The notes: a model not told the origin generated them from the sequence alone. A stretch of DNA of 64,000 bases from PALSA-505 sp963702235 (GCA_963702235.1 CAVPBZ010000018.1:1-64000), one strand, 5' to 3'; counted from the stretch's first letter, positions 36,395 through 45,843 are shown. Translations and numbers: made by a program.

Positions 36395-37831
36395 TCACCA
36401 GCTGGCGGGCAGCGGCATCCCCTCGGTGTAGCCGGCCGCGCTCTGCACCCCGATCACCGCGCGCTCGTGCAGTTCCCCGAGGTTCCTGGCGCCGGCGTAG
36501 GTGCAGGCGCTGCGCAGCCCGGCGGTGATCTGGTCGATCAGGTCCTCCACCCCCGGCCGCGCCGGATCCAGGTACATCCGGGCCGCCGAGATGCCCTCCT
36601 CGAACAACTCCTTGCGGGCCCGCTCGAACGGCGAGTCGCTAGCCGACCGCAGCCGGACCGCGCGGGCCGAGGCCATGCCGAAGCTCTCCTTGTACAGCCG
36701 GCCGTCCGGATCCCGGAACGCGTCCCCCGGCGACTCGTACGTGCCGGCGAACCACGAGCCGATCATCACGGCGGACGCGCCGGCCGCCAGCGCGAGCGCG
36801 ACGTCGCGCGGGTGCCGGACGCCGCCGTCGGCCCACACCTTCGCGCCCAGCCGCCGGGCCTCGGCGGCGCACTCGAGCACCGCGCTGAACTGCGGGCGGC
36901 CCACGCCCGTCATCATCCGGGTGGTGCACATCGCGCCCGGCCCCACCCCGGCCTTGACGATGTCCGCGCCCGCCTCGATCAGGTCGCTGACGCCCTGCGC
37001 GGTCACCACGTTCCCGGCCACGACCGGGACCGGCGGGCCGGTGTCCCGCACCGCGCGCAGCGCGCTGAGCATCTTCTCCTGGTGACCGTGCGCGGTGTCC
37101 ACGACGAGCAGGTCGGCGCCGGCGTCGGCCAGCAGCTTGGCCTTCTCCGCCGCGTCCCCGTTGATGCCGAGCGCAGCCGCCACCCGCAGCCGCCCCGCGC
37201 TGTCGGTGGCCGGCTGGTAGAGCGTGGCGCGCAGCGCGCCGGTCCGGGTCAGGATGCCGACGCACCGGCCCGCGCCGTCCACCACCGGCGCCAGCCGGTG
37301 CCTGCTGTCGTGCAGCACGCCGAAGGCGCGCTCAGGGTCGGTGCAGGCCGGCAGCGTGAGCGGGTCAGCGGACATGATCTGGCGCAGCTGGGTGAACCTG
37401 TCCACGCCCTGGCAGTCCGCCTCGGTCACCACGCCGGCCGGGCGGCCCTCGTCGGTGACGATGACCGCGCCGTGCGCCCGCTTGGGCAGCAGGGCGAGCG
37501 CGTCCCCCGCGGTGTCGCCGGGGCCGAGCGTGATCGGCGTGTCGTAGACGAGGTCGCGGCTCTTCACCCAGGACACGACGTCGGCGACCACGTCCACCGG
37601 GATGTCCTGCGGCAGCACCGCCAGCCCGCCGCGGCGGGCCACGGTCTCGGCCATCCGCCTGCCGGACACCGCGGTCATGTTGGCCACCACGAGCGGGATC
37701 GTGCAGCCGCTGCCGTCCCCGGCGGCCAGGTCCGCGTCCAGCCGCGAGGCGACCGACGACCGGTTCGGCACCATGAAGACGTCGCTGTAGGTCAGGTCGT
37801 GAGCGGGGAGCGTCCCGCCGAGGAATCGCAC
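36395..37831 (-). CDS. guaB1: GuaB1-type IMP dehydrogenase-related protein (probable GMP reductase)
   Basis: A ~478-residue IMPDH/GMPR-family barrel with two central CBS domains (about 90-200). The catalytic loop has GVGPGAMCTTRMMTGVG with the active-site Cys, and the phosphate-binding site is WADGGVRHPRDVALALAAGAS. Closely related mycobacterial GuaB1 has been shown to be a GMP reductase, feeding purine salvage from GMP to IMP. GTG 37831 is chosen because the family begins VRFL(N/D)G and APAHDLTYxDVF follows; an upstream GTG at 37846 is possible. Divergent from folP2 with only ~40 bp between starts. Confidence 0.9.
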   Translation of the reverse strand: MRFLGGTLPAHDLTYSDVFMVPNRSSVASRLDADLAAGDGSGCTIPLVVANMTAVSGRRMAETVARRGGLAVLPQDIPVDVVADVVSWVKSRDLVYDTPITLGPGDTAGDALALLPKRAHGAVIVTDEGRPAGVVTEADCQGVDRFTQLRQIMSADPLTLPACTDPERAFGVLHDSRHRLAPVVDGAGRCVGILTRTGALRATLYQPATDSAGRLRVAAALGINGDAAEKAKLLADAGADLLVVDTAHGHQEKMLSALRAVRDTGPPVPVVAGNVVTAQGVSDLIEAGADIVKAGVGPGAMCTTRMMTGVGRPQFSAVLECAAEARRLGAKVWADGGVRHPRDVALALAAGASAVMIGSWFAGTYESPGDAFRDPDGRLYKESFGMASARAVRLRSASDSPFERARKELFEEGISAARMYLDPARPGVEDLIDQITAGLRSACTYAGARNLGELHERAVIGVQSAAGYTEGMPLPASW

Positions 37832-37856
37832 ATAACGATTGTGCACGGCCGGCACC

Positions 37857-37862
37857 TATCCT
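37857..37862 (+). promoter_or_regulatory. -10 element for a leaderless folP transcript
   Basis: TATCCT (TANNNT-type) lies seven bases before the folP GTG. This spacing places transcription start at or next to the first base of the start codon, and no Shine-Dalgarno sequence precedes the gene. Confidence 0.55.
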
Positions 37863-37869
37863 TCTGCCC

Positions 37870-38754
37870 GTGAGCCTTCCGCGGCCGGCCGGGGCCGGAC
37901 AGCACAGGACGCTGCGGATCGGCCGGCTGGAGGTCCCGCCCGGCTCGTTCGCGGTCATGGCGGTGGTCAACCGCACCCCCGACTCCTTCTTCGACCACGG
38001 TGCCACCTACGAGTTCGGCGCGGCGCTGGACGCCGCCAGCCAGGCGGTGGCCGACGGTGCGGACATCATCGACATCGGCGGGGTGAAGGCGGGGGAGGGC
38101 GACGAGGTCACGGCCGCGGAGGAGATCCGGCGGGTGGCCGGCCTGGTCGCGGCGGTGCGCGAGCGCCACCCCGCCGTGGCGGTCAGCGTGGACACCTGGC
38201 GCGCCGAGGTCGGCCGTGCCGTGGCCGACGCGGGCGCGGACCTGCTCAACGACGCCTGGGGTGGAGTGGATCCGCGGCTGGCCGAGGTGGCCGCGGACCG
38301 GGGGCTTGGCCTGGTCTGCTCGCACGCCGGCGGGCTGGCGCCGCGCACCCGCGCGCGCAACCCCCGCTACCGCGACGTAGTGGCCGAGGTGACCGGGTAC
38401 GTCACGGCGCAGGCGGCGCGGGCGGTGGCGGCCGGGGTGCGGCCGGAGGCGATCCTCATCGACCCCGCGCACGACTTCGGCAAGGACACCCGGCACTCGC
38501 TGGAGCTGACCCGGCGGCTCGACGTGCTCGTCGCGACCGGCTGGCCGGTGCTCGTCGCCGTCTCCAACAAGGACTTCATCGGCGAGACGCTCGCGCTGCC
38601 GGTGACCGACCGCGCCGAGGGCACGATCGCCGCGCTGGCCGTCAGCGCCTGGCACGGCGCGCGGGTGTTCCGGGTGCACGACGTGACCGCGGCCCGCCGC
38701 GCGCTCGACGTGGTCACCGAGTTCAGGAACGGCCAGGCCGCCGCCAGCGCCTGA
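37870..38754 (+). CDS. folP2: Dihydropteroate synthase, FolP2 type
   Basis: A 294-residue dihydropteroate synthase-fold protein. The motif MAVVNRTPDSFFDHGATYEF replaces the MGVLNVTPDSFSDGG of classical FolP and matches the actinobacterial FolP2 subgroup. Other DHPS segments are DIIDIGGVKAGEG, VSVDTWRAEV, LLNDAWGGVD and LIDPAHDFGKDTRHS. FolP1 makes dihydropteroate from p-aminobenzoate; mycobacterial FolP2 lacks that activity, so the real substrate here is uncertain. The GTG start has no ribosome-binding site, fitting leaderless translation. Divergent from guaB1. Confidence 0.88.
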   Translation: MSLPRPAGAGQHRTLRIGRLEVPPGSFAVMAVVNRTPDSFFDHGATYEFGAALDAASQAVADGADIIDIGGVKAGEGDEVTAAEEIRRVAGLVAAVRERHPAVAVSVDTWRAEVGRAVADAGADLLNDAWGGVDPRLAEVAADRGLGLVCSHAGGLAPRTRARNPRYRDVVAEVTGYVTAQAARAVAAGVRPEAILIDPAHDFGKDTRHSLELTRRLDVLVATGWPVLVAVSNKDFIGETLALPVTDRAEGTIAALAVSAWHGARVFRVHDVTAARRALDVVTEFRNGQAAASA

Positions 38755-39169
38755 TCCCCGGGTAAAACGATGTCACGAATTGCCCGTGCGGCAAGCAGCA
38801 TCGATTTCTAACGGTACAGCAGGAATGTAATTACTGGCACATGCTATGAAATTCAAAAATCTATTAGAGAAAACCCCGGAAACACGATTACTGAGATAGA
38901 ATGTAACCACGATGCCAGCCTAACCGACGTGTGCGGCCTGTCCGCGCTGCCGTCAATCGTCCCGCGTGCAGGTATCGCTCATGGTGGTTTGACCTGGGAC
39001 GCTGGGGCGGGATGAGAGCTGCGGTCAATGAAAGAAATCTCCACTCGCGCCCCTGGTAACCGGCCCGGATTCTCCTGGCTGGCGCCGGGTCTCGCTTGTG
39101 GCTGTGCCGGTTGCAGCGGTTGCCGGTACGTACTCGGCGACCATCACTCACTCGGTCTCGTGAGGCAGG
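38755..39169. other. AT-rich intergenic region, no gene seen
   Basis: The first ~150 bp (38760-38910) are conspicuously AT-rich for this genome, with runs such as GAAATTCAAAAATCTATTAG. Open frames across the stretch lack support. It may hold promoters or mark an old insertion; nothing specific can be assigned. Confidence 0.5.
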
Positions 39170-39841
39170 CTAGTTCCTGAACGCGGCGAAGATGATCGCG
39201 GTGAGGCGGTCGATCATCTCCTCCCGCGGCAGCCGGACCTCGACGCTGAACAGGAAGTTCACCCGCTCCAGCATCATCAGGCAGGCGACCGCGGTCAGCT
39301 CGGCGTGCTCCGCGTGCTCGGCCTCGCGCGGGGCCGCTGTCATCCCGGTGGTCATGGCCTCCGCCAGCCGGAACATCAGCTGCAGCCCGTCGCTCCACAC
39401 GTCGTCGCTGATCACCTCGGCCTGGGTGAGCACCCGCAGCACCGCGCCGTGCGCGGCGTAGGTGTCGCAGAACTTCCCGACCCAGGCGCGCAGCGCGGCC
39501 CGGCCCGCGTCGTTGTGGGTGACCACGGGAAACTCGTCCGTGACCACCCCCATGTCATGCAGGCAGTCGCGCAGCAGCGCCCGGAACAGGTCTTCCTTGT
39601 TCTTGAAGTACAGGTAGAACGTGCCGTGCGAGGTCCTGGCCCGGCGGACGATGTCGTCCACCCGCACCGCCTGCAGCCCGTTCTCGTCAAACTCCGCCAT
39701 GCCGGCGTCGAGCAGCCGGCGCATCGTCTGCCGCCCCTGCGCGCCGAGCTCGCGCTCCTGCGCGGGGATCCCGCCGCGGTGCGATGCCCGCCGCCGGCCA
39801 CCGTCCTGCGCCGCGGGCGGGCGGCTGGCGTCGGAATTCAT
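39170..39841 (-). CDS. TetR-family transcriptional regulator
   Basis: A 223-residue regulator. After a disordered basic N-terminus the TetR helix-turn-helix spans residues ~40-85 (TMRRLLDAGMAEFDENGLQAVRVDDIVRRARTSHGTFYLYFKNKEDL). The C-terminal ligand domain is helical with no assignable ligand. A short N-terminal extension precedes the usual start; an internal ATG at TMRRLL is also possible. Its neighbours are a lactone oxidase and an MFS transporter on the same strand, either of which it could control. Confidence 0.9.
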   Translation of the reverse strand: MNSDASRPPAAQDGGRRRASHRGGIPAQERELGAQGRQTMRRLLDAGMAEFDENGLQAVRVDDIVRRARTSHGTFYLYFKNKEDLFRALLRDCLHDMGVVTDEFPVVTHNDAGRAALRAWVGKFCDTYAAHGAVLRVLTQAEVISDDVWSDGLQLMFRLAEAMTTGMTAAPREAEHAEHAELTAVACLMMLERVNFLFSVEVRLPREEMIDRLTAIIFAAFRN

Positions 39842-39928
39842 AACCGCGAGACTAGCTTGTCCGGCGGTCGCACCGGGCGATATCCCATCTCACCAGGCCC
39901 GTCTCGGCAGCTGACCGGCCGCGCCCGG

Positions 39929-41236
39929 TCAGCTGCCGAGCACCTGCCTGGTGTAGGGGTTACTGAACAGCCGGCCCGGATCCAGCTTGTCCCGCAGCGC
40001 CACGAAGTGGGCAAACTCGGGGTAGACGCTGCTCAGGTACGTGGCGTCCCTGGTGTGCAGCTTGCCCCAGTGCGGCCGTCCGCGGACGGCCGTCATCACC
40101 GCCTCCACCTCGCGGAAATACTGCTGGTGCGGGGAGGCATGGAAGACATGGATCGCGATGTAGGCGGTGTCCCTGCCGTGCGCCGTGGACATCCACAGGT
40201 CGTCGGCCGGGCTGACCCGCACCTCGATGGGGAAGCTGATCCGCCAGTCCCGCCGGGCGAACAGGGCGCGCAGCTCGGTCAGCGCGCTGGCCAGGTGCTC
40301 GCGCCCGATGGCGTACTCCTGCTCCTTGAACCGCACCCGGCGCGGGCTGCAGTACACCCGGTGCGAGGCGTCGGCGTAGCTGCGCGCGCCCAGCGCCCGC
40401 GCCGCCACCCGGTTGACCGGCCTGATCATCGCGGGCACCCGGTGGCCGAGCCTGCAGGTCAGCCCGAACACGGTGTTGGACAGGAACTCGTCGTCCAGCC
40501 ACCGCCGCGCCGGATCCAGCGGCCGGGCCGGGCCGGGCACGGCGTTGTTCCGCTTGGTCAGGCAGTTCTCGGTGTGCGGGAACCAGTAGAACTCGAAGTG
40601 CTCGTTCTGGCCGGTCAGCTCGTCCAGCCTGTCCAGCACCTCGGCCCACCGCATCGGCTCCTCGCGCGCCTCGAGCAGGAACGCGGGCATCACCCGGAAG
40701 GTCACCGCGGTGAGTACCCCGAGCGCCCCCAGGCCGACCGCGGCCGCGCTGAGCAGGTCCGGCTGCCGGGTCGCCGAGCAGCTCACCACCTCGCCGTCGG
40801 CCAGCACCAGCTCAAGCCCGGCCACCTGCGCGGCGATGCCGCCGGTGTCGCGCCCGGTGCCATGGGTGCCGGTCTGGATCGCGCCGGCCACCGTCTGCTC
40901 CTGGATGTCGCCCAGGTTGGCCAGAGCGAGCCCGCGGGCGAGCAGGGTCTCGTTCAGCACCCGCAGCGGGCATCCGGCCTCCGCCGTCACCAGTCCGGCT
41001 TCGGCATCTACCGAACGCACGCTCCGCAGACCATCGGGACGCAGCAGCATCCCGTCGGTGACCGCCGCCGGGGTGAACGAGTGCCCGGCGCCGGTCATCC
41101 GCACGGCCAGCCCCGCAGCCGCCGCCTGGCGGACCGCGTCGCTCACCTCCGCGGCCGACCGCGGCGTGAGCACGCGGCGCGGGCTGGCCGACTGGTTGCC
41201 CGCCCAGTTGCGCCAGGTCCCGTCCGCGTGAGCCAT
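39929..41236 (-). CDS. FAD-dependent sugar-lactone oxidase (ALO/GULO family)
   Basis: A 435-residue vanillyl-alcohol-oxidase-superfamily protein. The PCMH-type FAD domain (residues ~15-185) contains RMTGAGHSFTP, whose His is the position of covalent flavin attachment in aldonolactone oxidases, and ALANLGDIQEQTVAGAIQTGTHGTG. The C-terminal D-arabinono-lactone oxidase domain ends with the HWGK motif (RPHWGKLHT) and DPGRLFSNPYTRQVLG. Likely reaction is oxidation of an aldono-1,4-lactone such as L-gulono- or D-arabinono-lactone. The MFS gene lies upstream on the same strand. Confidence 0.9.
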   Translation of the reverse strand: MAHADGTWRNWAGNQSASPRRVLTPRSAAEVSDAVRQAAAAGLAVRMTGAGHSFTPAAVTDGMLLRPDGLRSVRSVDAEAGLVTAEAGCPLRVLNETLLARGLALANLGDIQEQTVAGAIQTGTHGTGRDTGGIAAQVAGLELVLADGEVVSCSATRQPDLLSAAAVGLGALGVLTAVTFRVMPAFLLEAREEPMRWAEVLDRLDELTGQNEHFEFYWFPHTENCLTKRNNAVPGPARPLDPARRWLDDEFLSNTVFGLTCRLGHRVPAMIRPVNRVAARALGARSYADASHRVYCSPRRVRFKEQEYAIGREHLASALTELRALFARRDWRISFPIEVRVSPADDLWMSTAHGRDTAYIAIHVFHASPHQQYFREVEAVMTAVRGRPHWGKLHTRDATYLSSVYPEFAHFVALRDKLDPGRLFSNPYTRQVLGS

Positions 41237-41245
41237 GAGCGGACA

Positions 41246-42514
41246 TTATCCGGTCCGCGCGGTGCCCGGATCATCGCCTTTCAGCTGCCTGGCGCCGAGC
41301 AGGCCGGCGGCGAGCGCGACGGTGCCGCAGCCCAGCGCGAACAGGTAGCCCCAGTGCGCGCCGTGCGCGTCGATGAGCCGCCCGGACACCGGCGGCCCGA
41401 CCGCCAGCCCGACGCCGATCGCGGTGGACAGCAGCGACATGCCCTCGGTCAGCAGCCCGCGCGGCATCTTCCGCTCGATCAGGCTGAACCCGGCGATCAG
41501 GGTCGGCGCGATCGACAGGCCGGAGAAGAAGATCACGCCGAACAGGACCGGCACGCTGCCCAGCGCCCATATCGGCGCCACCCCGGCGATCATGCCGGCC
41601 AGCGTGATGAGGAACCTGCGGTGCAGCGGTGCCCGCCACCGCCGGGCGCCGTACCACAGGCCGCCGGTCGCGCTGCCCAGCGCGTAGGTGCCGAGGATCA
41701 GGCCGGCCAGCGGCTTGGCGTGGTGCTCGGTGGCGAACGCGACGGTACTGAGGTCGATCGTGCCGAACATCGCGCCGAGCCCGGTGAAGATCACCATGAT
41801 CACCGGCATGCCGCGCAGGGTGAGGGCCCGGCCGTCGCCGTGCTGCCGCGGCCCGGCCGCCGGCTCGGTACGGCGCTGCACCGCCAGCAGCAGGGTCCCG
41901 GCCACGGCCAGCACGGCGGCGACGGCGATCCCGGCCACCGGCAGCACCTGGGTGGCCAGGATCGTCACCAGGGCCGGCCCGGTGACGAAGATCAGCTCGT
42001 CGGCCACCGACTCGAACGAGAACGCCGTCTCCAGCAGCGGCGAGTCACCCAGCAGGGCGCTCCACCTCGAGCGCACCATCGACCCGAGGGACGGCATGGC
42101 GGACAGGAAGACCGCGGCGGTCACGAACAGCGTCCACAGCGGCGCGCGCAGCTGGGCACAGGCGATGAACGCGACCGCGCTGGCGCCGAACACCGCGGTG
42201 AGCGGGCGCAGCACCCGGCCCTGGCCCACCCGGTCGGTGAGCCTGCCGATCTGCGGCGCCGCGAACGCGTAGCACAGCGACCCGGTGGCGGCGACGGCGC
42301 CCGCGATCGCGTACTTCCCGGTCGAGGCGGAGACGACCAGGATGATGCCGAGGCCGACCATTGACATCGGCATCCGGCCGATGAATCCGGCGGCGGAGAA
42401 ACGGCGGGCGCCGGGAATCCGGAAGATTTCCAGGTACCGGCTTGTCACGATGCGGTCGGGCGTGCGGTCGCCGCCGGCGCGCCGGCGTTCGCGTTCCGTG
42501 CCGGCCTCCGTCAC
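41246..42514 (-). CDS. MFS transporter
   Basis: A ~422-residue major facilitator protein with about twelve helices. PQIGRLTDRVGQGRVLRPL is the conserved loop 2-3 signature of family A, and the sixth-to-seventh loop is a charged segment (RRTEPAAGPRQHGDGR). GTG 42514 follows GGGAGG at the right distance and is preferred to in-frame starts further upstream. The substrate is unknown; the family includes sugar and drug exporters. It ends 10 bp before the lactone oxidase start, so co-transcription is likely. Confidence 0.87.
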   Translation of the reverse strand: MTEAGTERERRRAGGDRTPDRIVTSRYLEIFRIPGARRFSAAGFIGRMPMSMVGLGIILVVSASTGKYAIAGAVAATGSLCYAFAAPQIGRLTDRVGQGRVLRPLTAVFGASAVAFIACAQLRAPLWTLFVTAAVFLSAMPSLGSMVRSRWSALLGDSPLLETAFSFESVADELIFVTGPALVTILATQVLPVAGIAVAAVLAVAGTLLLAVQRRTEPAAGPRQHGDGRALTLRGMPVIMVIFTGLGAMFGTIDLSTVAFATEHHAKPLAGLILGTYALGSATGGLWYGARRWRAPLHRRFLITLAGMIAGVAPIWALGSVPVLFGVIFFSGLSIAPTLIAGFSLIERKMPRGLLTEGMSLLSTAIGVGLAVGPPVSGRLIDAHGAHWGYLFALGCGTVALAAGLLGARQLKGDDPGTARTG

Positions 42515-42660
42515 GCGACGCAACCTCCCGGGCCCCACCATAACGGGGCACGTCAACTTAATTTTTCGCCAGCTCAGCGGGTAAAGAGGGGAGTTCGGCC
42601 AGGTAGAGCTTCCGCTGGCAGGTTTCGCCCGGATATGGTGTCGGCTATGGTGGTTGAGCC

Positions 42661-43869
42661 ATGAGACGACTCCTGCCACGCCAGGCATCAGCTGTTGCCG
42701 GCATTGCCGCGATCGCCCTCGGCGGCGCGGCGGGCGTCATCGAATCCAGCCCCGCCCAGGCCAGCACGGTCCAGGCCAGCACGGCTGCGCCCGCGCAGGT
42801 GACGTCCGCCGTCGTGCGGCCCGCCCCCGACGGGTACGCGCCGGCCGCGCCGACCGTGGCGGCGATGAAGTCGGCCGAGCGGCGCGCGGACCGGCTCCCC
42901 CGGGTGGTGCTGCCTGACCTCTTCGCGGTCGCCTCCCGCGGCATCACCGCCGCCGAGCTGACCAGGCTGGCCAGGCTGCACGGCGTCCGCGGCGTCCTCG
43001 CCGTGGACGGCGGCGGGGTCCGGATCCAGGGTCACCAGGTCAGCGTGATCGGCGTCAGCCCGGCGTCTTTCCGGTCCTGGACGCCGGCGCAGACGGCCGC
43101 CCAGCAGGGCGTCTGGACGGCACTCGGCCAGGGCGAGCTGGTGACCACCGCCCCCGCCGCCAAGACGCTGGGCCTGCGCGCCGGTCACGGCTACCGGGTC
43201 TACGGGGCGAGCCAGCCCGTGGTCAGGTTCGGCCGCACCGCCGCCCTTGGCATCCCCGGCGTGGACGCGGTCGTCAGCACCCAGACGTCCAGGCAGCTCG
43301 GGCTGGTGCCCCAGATCGGCGTCCTGATCAGCGCGCCCAAGGCGGACCTGACCAAGCTCGACGCCCAGGTACGCAGCGTGATCGGCCGCCAGCGCCGGTT
43401 CGTCAGCCTGCGCCCGGCCCGGCAGGCCGCGGTGCATCAGGCCCAGACGCAGCTGCAGGCGCCAAGCCACCTGTCGGCCGGCCTGCCCACCAACTACCTC
43501 CAGCTCTTCCAGGACTCGGCGGCGAAGTACTGCCCGGGGCTGCCGTGGACAGTGCTGGCCGCGATCGGCCAGATCGAGAGCGGCGACGGGCAGAACAACG
43601 GCCCCTCGTCGGCTGGCGCGCTCGGGCCGATGCAGTTCCTGCCCTCCACCTGGGCCCGCTGGGGCATCGACGCGTTCGGCCAGACCGGGCCGCCCCAGAT
43701 CAACAACCCCTTCGACGCCGTGCCGTCGGCCGCCCTCTACCTGTGCGCGAGCGGCGGCGGCCAGGGCGGGGCAGCACTGGACGCCGCGATCTTTAGCTAC
43801 AATCACGCAGCGTGGTACGTGGCCGAGGTACTCGCGCTCGCTCACGAGTACGCGCAGCAGTACGGCTGA
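42661..43869 (+). CDS. Secreted lytic transglycosylase
   Basis: A 402-residue exported protein with a signal peptide (residues ~1-35, cleavage near AQA-ST). A central ~200-residue domain of unknown type carries an alpha/beta repeat, and a C-terminal SLT domain (~275-402) includes the catalytic Glu in AIGQIESGDG, then SAGALGPMQFLPSTW and IFSYNHAAWYV. The enzyme would cleave the MurNAc-GlcNAc bond of peptidoglycan with anhydro-ring formation. ATG 42661 is preceded by a weak GGTGG. Divergent from the MFS gene. Confidence 0.87.
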   Translation: MRRLLPRQASAVAGIAAIALGGAAGVIESSPAQASTVQASTAAPAQVTSAVVRPAPDGYAPAAPTVAAMKSAERRADRLPRVVLPDLFAVASRGITAAELTRLARLHGVRGVLAVDGGGVRIQGHQVSVIGVSPASFRSWTPAQTAAQQGVWTALGQGELVTTAPAAKTLGLRAGHGYRVYGASQPVVRFGRTAALGIPGVDAVVSTQTSRQLGLVPQIGVLISAPKADLTKLDAQVRSVIGRQRRFVSLRPARQAAVHQAQTQLQAPSHLSAGLPTNYLQLFQDSAAKYCPGLPWTVLAAIGQIESGDGQNNGPSSAGALGPMQFLPSTWARWGIDAFGQTGPPQINNPFDAVPSAALYLCASGGGQGGAALDAAIFSYNHAAWYVAEVLALAHEYAQQYG

Positions 43870-43900
43870 GCCGGGCCGTGCCCGAGGACAGGGCCCGCTG

Positions 43901-44986
43901 ATGCCTGCTCACGACGCGTTCCTGCTCGTCTCATTCGGCGGCCCGGAAGACCCCGCCGACGTGATGCCGTTCCTGCAGAACGTCACCCGCGGCCGCCGGA
44001 TCCCGCCCGAGCGGCTGGCCGAGGTGGCCACGCACTACGACGCGGCGGGCGGCGTCAGCCCGATCAACCAGCAGTGCCGGGACCTGCTGGCCGCGGTCCG
44101 GGACGACTTCGCGGCGAGCGGGGTTAGCCTGCCGCTGTACTGGGGCAACAGGAACTGGGACCCCTTCCTGGCTGACACCGTCCGGGCGATGGCCGCCGAC
44201 GGCGTCCGGCATGCCCTCGCGTTCGTCACCTCCGCCTACGGGTCGTACTCGAGCTGCCGGCAGTACCTGGAGGACATCGAGCGGGCCCGCGCTGAGGCCG
44301 GACCCGGCGCACCGAGAATCGACAAGATCCGGCACTACTTCAACCACCCCGGGTTCATCGCCCCCCTGGCCGACAGCACGCAGGCCGCGATCGGGCGGCT
44401 GCCGGCGGCGGCTCGGGCCGGGGCCCACCTGGTGTTCACCGCGCACAGCATCCCCGAGGCGATGGCGGCGGCCAGCGGCCCGCCCGGTGACCGGCCGCCG
44501 CCCGGCCGGTACGTGACCCAGCTCACCGAGGCGGCGCGGCTGATCGCCGGGCAGGTCGGCGGGCACCCCTGGCGGCTGGTGTACCAGAGCCGCAGCGGGC
44601 CGCCGTCCCAGCCCTGGCTCGGCCCTGACGTGTCCGACCATCTCGCCGAGCTGGCCGCCGCCGGCGCCGCTGCGGCCGTGCTGGTCCCGGTCGGCTTCAT
44701 CTCCGACCACATGGAGGTCACGCACGACCTGGACGACGAGGCCGCCGGGGCCGCGGCCCGGCTCGGGCTGCCGCTGCAGCGCGCGGCGACGCCCGGCACC
44801 GACCCCAGGTTCGTGGCCATGATCACCGAGCTGGTGCGGGAACGGCTGGACGGCACGGCGCCGGACGGCACGGCGCGGGGCCGCGCTGCGCCGTCCGCGC
44901 TCGGCGCCCTCGGCCCCGCCGGCGATGCGTGCCCGGCCGATTGCTGCAGCCCGCTGACCGCGGCCGAGTCCGCGGCCGGGGCATGA
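43901..44986 (+). CDS. cpfC: Coproporphyrin ferrochelatase
   Basis: A 361-residue ferrochelatase of the actinobacterial type (HemH/CpfC) that inserts Fe(II) into coproporphyrin III in the coproporphyrin-dependent haem pathway. SFGGPEDPADVMPFL at the N-terminus, FTAHSIPEAMA with the catalytic His, and YQSRSGPPSQPWLGPDV are characteristic. Late cysteines (CPADCC near the C-terminus) fit the 2Fe-2S cluster seen in many actinobacterial ferrochelatases, with a further ligand earlier in the sequence. It overlaps the next gene by four bases. Other haem genes are not in the window. Confidence 0.92.
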   Translation: MPAHDAFLLVSFGGPEDPADVMPFLQNVTRGRRIPPERLAEVATHYDAAGGVSPINQQCRDLLAAVRDDFAASGVSLPLYWGNRNWDPFLADTVRAMAADGVRHALAFVTSAYGSYSSCRQYLEDIERARAEAGPGAPRIDKIRHYFNHPGFIAPLADSTQAAIGRLPAAARAGAHLVFTAHSIPEAMAAASGPPGDRPPPGRYVTQLTEAARLIAGQVGGHPWRLVYQSRSGPPSQPWLGPDVSDHLAELAAAGAAAAVLVPVGFISDHMEVTHDLDDEAAGAAARLGLPLQRAATPGTDPRFVAMITELVRERLDGTAPDGTARGRAAPSALGALGPAGDACPADCCSPLTAAESAAGA

Positions 44987-45843
44987 GCGAGACGGGCCCG
45001 GACCCGGGCCGGCTGCTCGCCCTGGCCGAGTCGGCGGCGCGCGAGGCGGCCGGCATGCTGACCGCCCGGCGTTCGGCCGGGCGGCCGGGGGTGCTGGCCA
45101 CCAAGTCCAGCCCGACGGACGTGGTCACCGAGGCGGACCGCGCCGCGGAAACCATGATCATCGAGCGGATCCTGGCCGAGCGGCCCGGCGACGCCATCCT
45201 GGGCGAGGAGGGCGGCGAGCGCGGGCCCGGCGCCCCGGGCGGCCCCGGCAGCCGCGGCAGCGGGCCGGCCGTCCGCTGGATCGTGGATCCGCTCGACGGC
45301 ACGGTCAACTACCTGTACGGCCTGCCCGACTTCTCGGTCAGCATCGCCGCCGAGATCGGCGGCACGATCGTGGCCGGCGTGGTGCACGCGCCCGAGCGCG
45401 GCGAGGTGTTCACCGCGGCGACAGGCGGCGGAGCGTGGCTGCGAGCCGCCGGCCGGCCTGCCGTGCGGCTGCAGTGCAACACCGGTGTCCGGCTGGCACG
45501 CGCGCTGGTCGCCACCGGGTTCGGCTACGAGGCGCCGCGGCGGCGCGTGCAGGGCGAGGTGGTGGCCGCGCTGCTGCCGCTGGTGCGGGACATCAGGCGG
45601 GCCGGCAGCGCCGCGGTCGACCTGTGCTCGGTCGCGGCCGGCCGGGTGGACGCGTACTACGAGCGCGGCGTGAACTACTGGGACATCGCCGCCGGCGGGC
45701 TGATCGCCCGCGAGGCGGGAGCCACGATGGGCGGGCTCTCAGGCCGGCCCGCGGGCCCGGAGCTGACGATCGTGGCCGGCCCCGGGCTGTTCGGCGAGCT
45801 GCACGAGCAGCTCGGGAAACTCAGCCCGGAGCGGGACGGATAG
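44983..45843 (+). CDS. Inositol monophosphatase-family phosphatase
   Basis: A 286-residue Mg-dependent phosphatase. The metal-binding motifs are ILGEEGGE, WIVDPLDGTVNYLYG and NYWDIAAGGLI. Family members hydrolyse myo-inositol phosphate, fructose-1,6-bisphosphate or histidinol phosphate; the sequence alone does not decide. A Gly/Pro-rich insert between the first two motifs (residues ~76-92) is an unusual local addition. ATG 44983 overlaps the ferrochelatase stop as ATGA. Confidence 0.9.
   Translation: MSETGPDPGRLLALAESAAREAAGMLTARRSAGRPGVLATKSSPTDVVTEADRAAETMIIERILAERPGDAILGEEGGERGPGAPGGPGSRGSGPAVRWIVDPLDGTVNYLYGLPDFSVSIAAEIGGTIVAGVVHAPERGEVFTAATGGGAWLRAAGRPAVRLQCNTGVRLARALVATGFGYEAPRRRVQGEVVAALLPLVRDIRRAGSAAVDLCSVAAGRVDAYYERGVNYWDIAAGGLIAREAGATMGGLSGRPAGPELTIVAGPGLFGELHEQLGKLSPERDG

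Noticed and set aside
38888..39151. 87-codon minus-strand frame in the AT-rich intergenic region
   Set aside because: Arg/His-rich, no ribosome-binding site, no family features.
39305..42364. Very long open frame (about 1000 codons) on the + strand
   Set aside because: It lies opposite the TetR, lactone oxidase and MFS genes, is rich in Arg/Gly/His/Gln without any motif, and reflects high GC leaving few stop codons.
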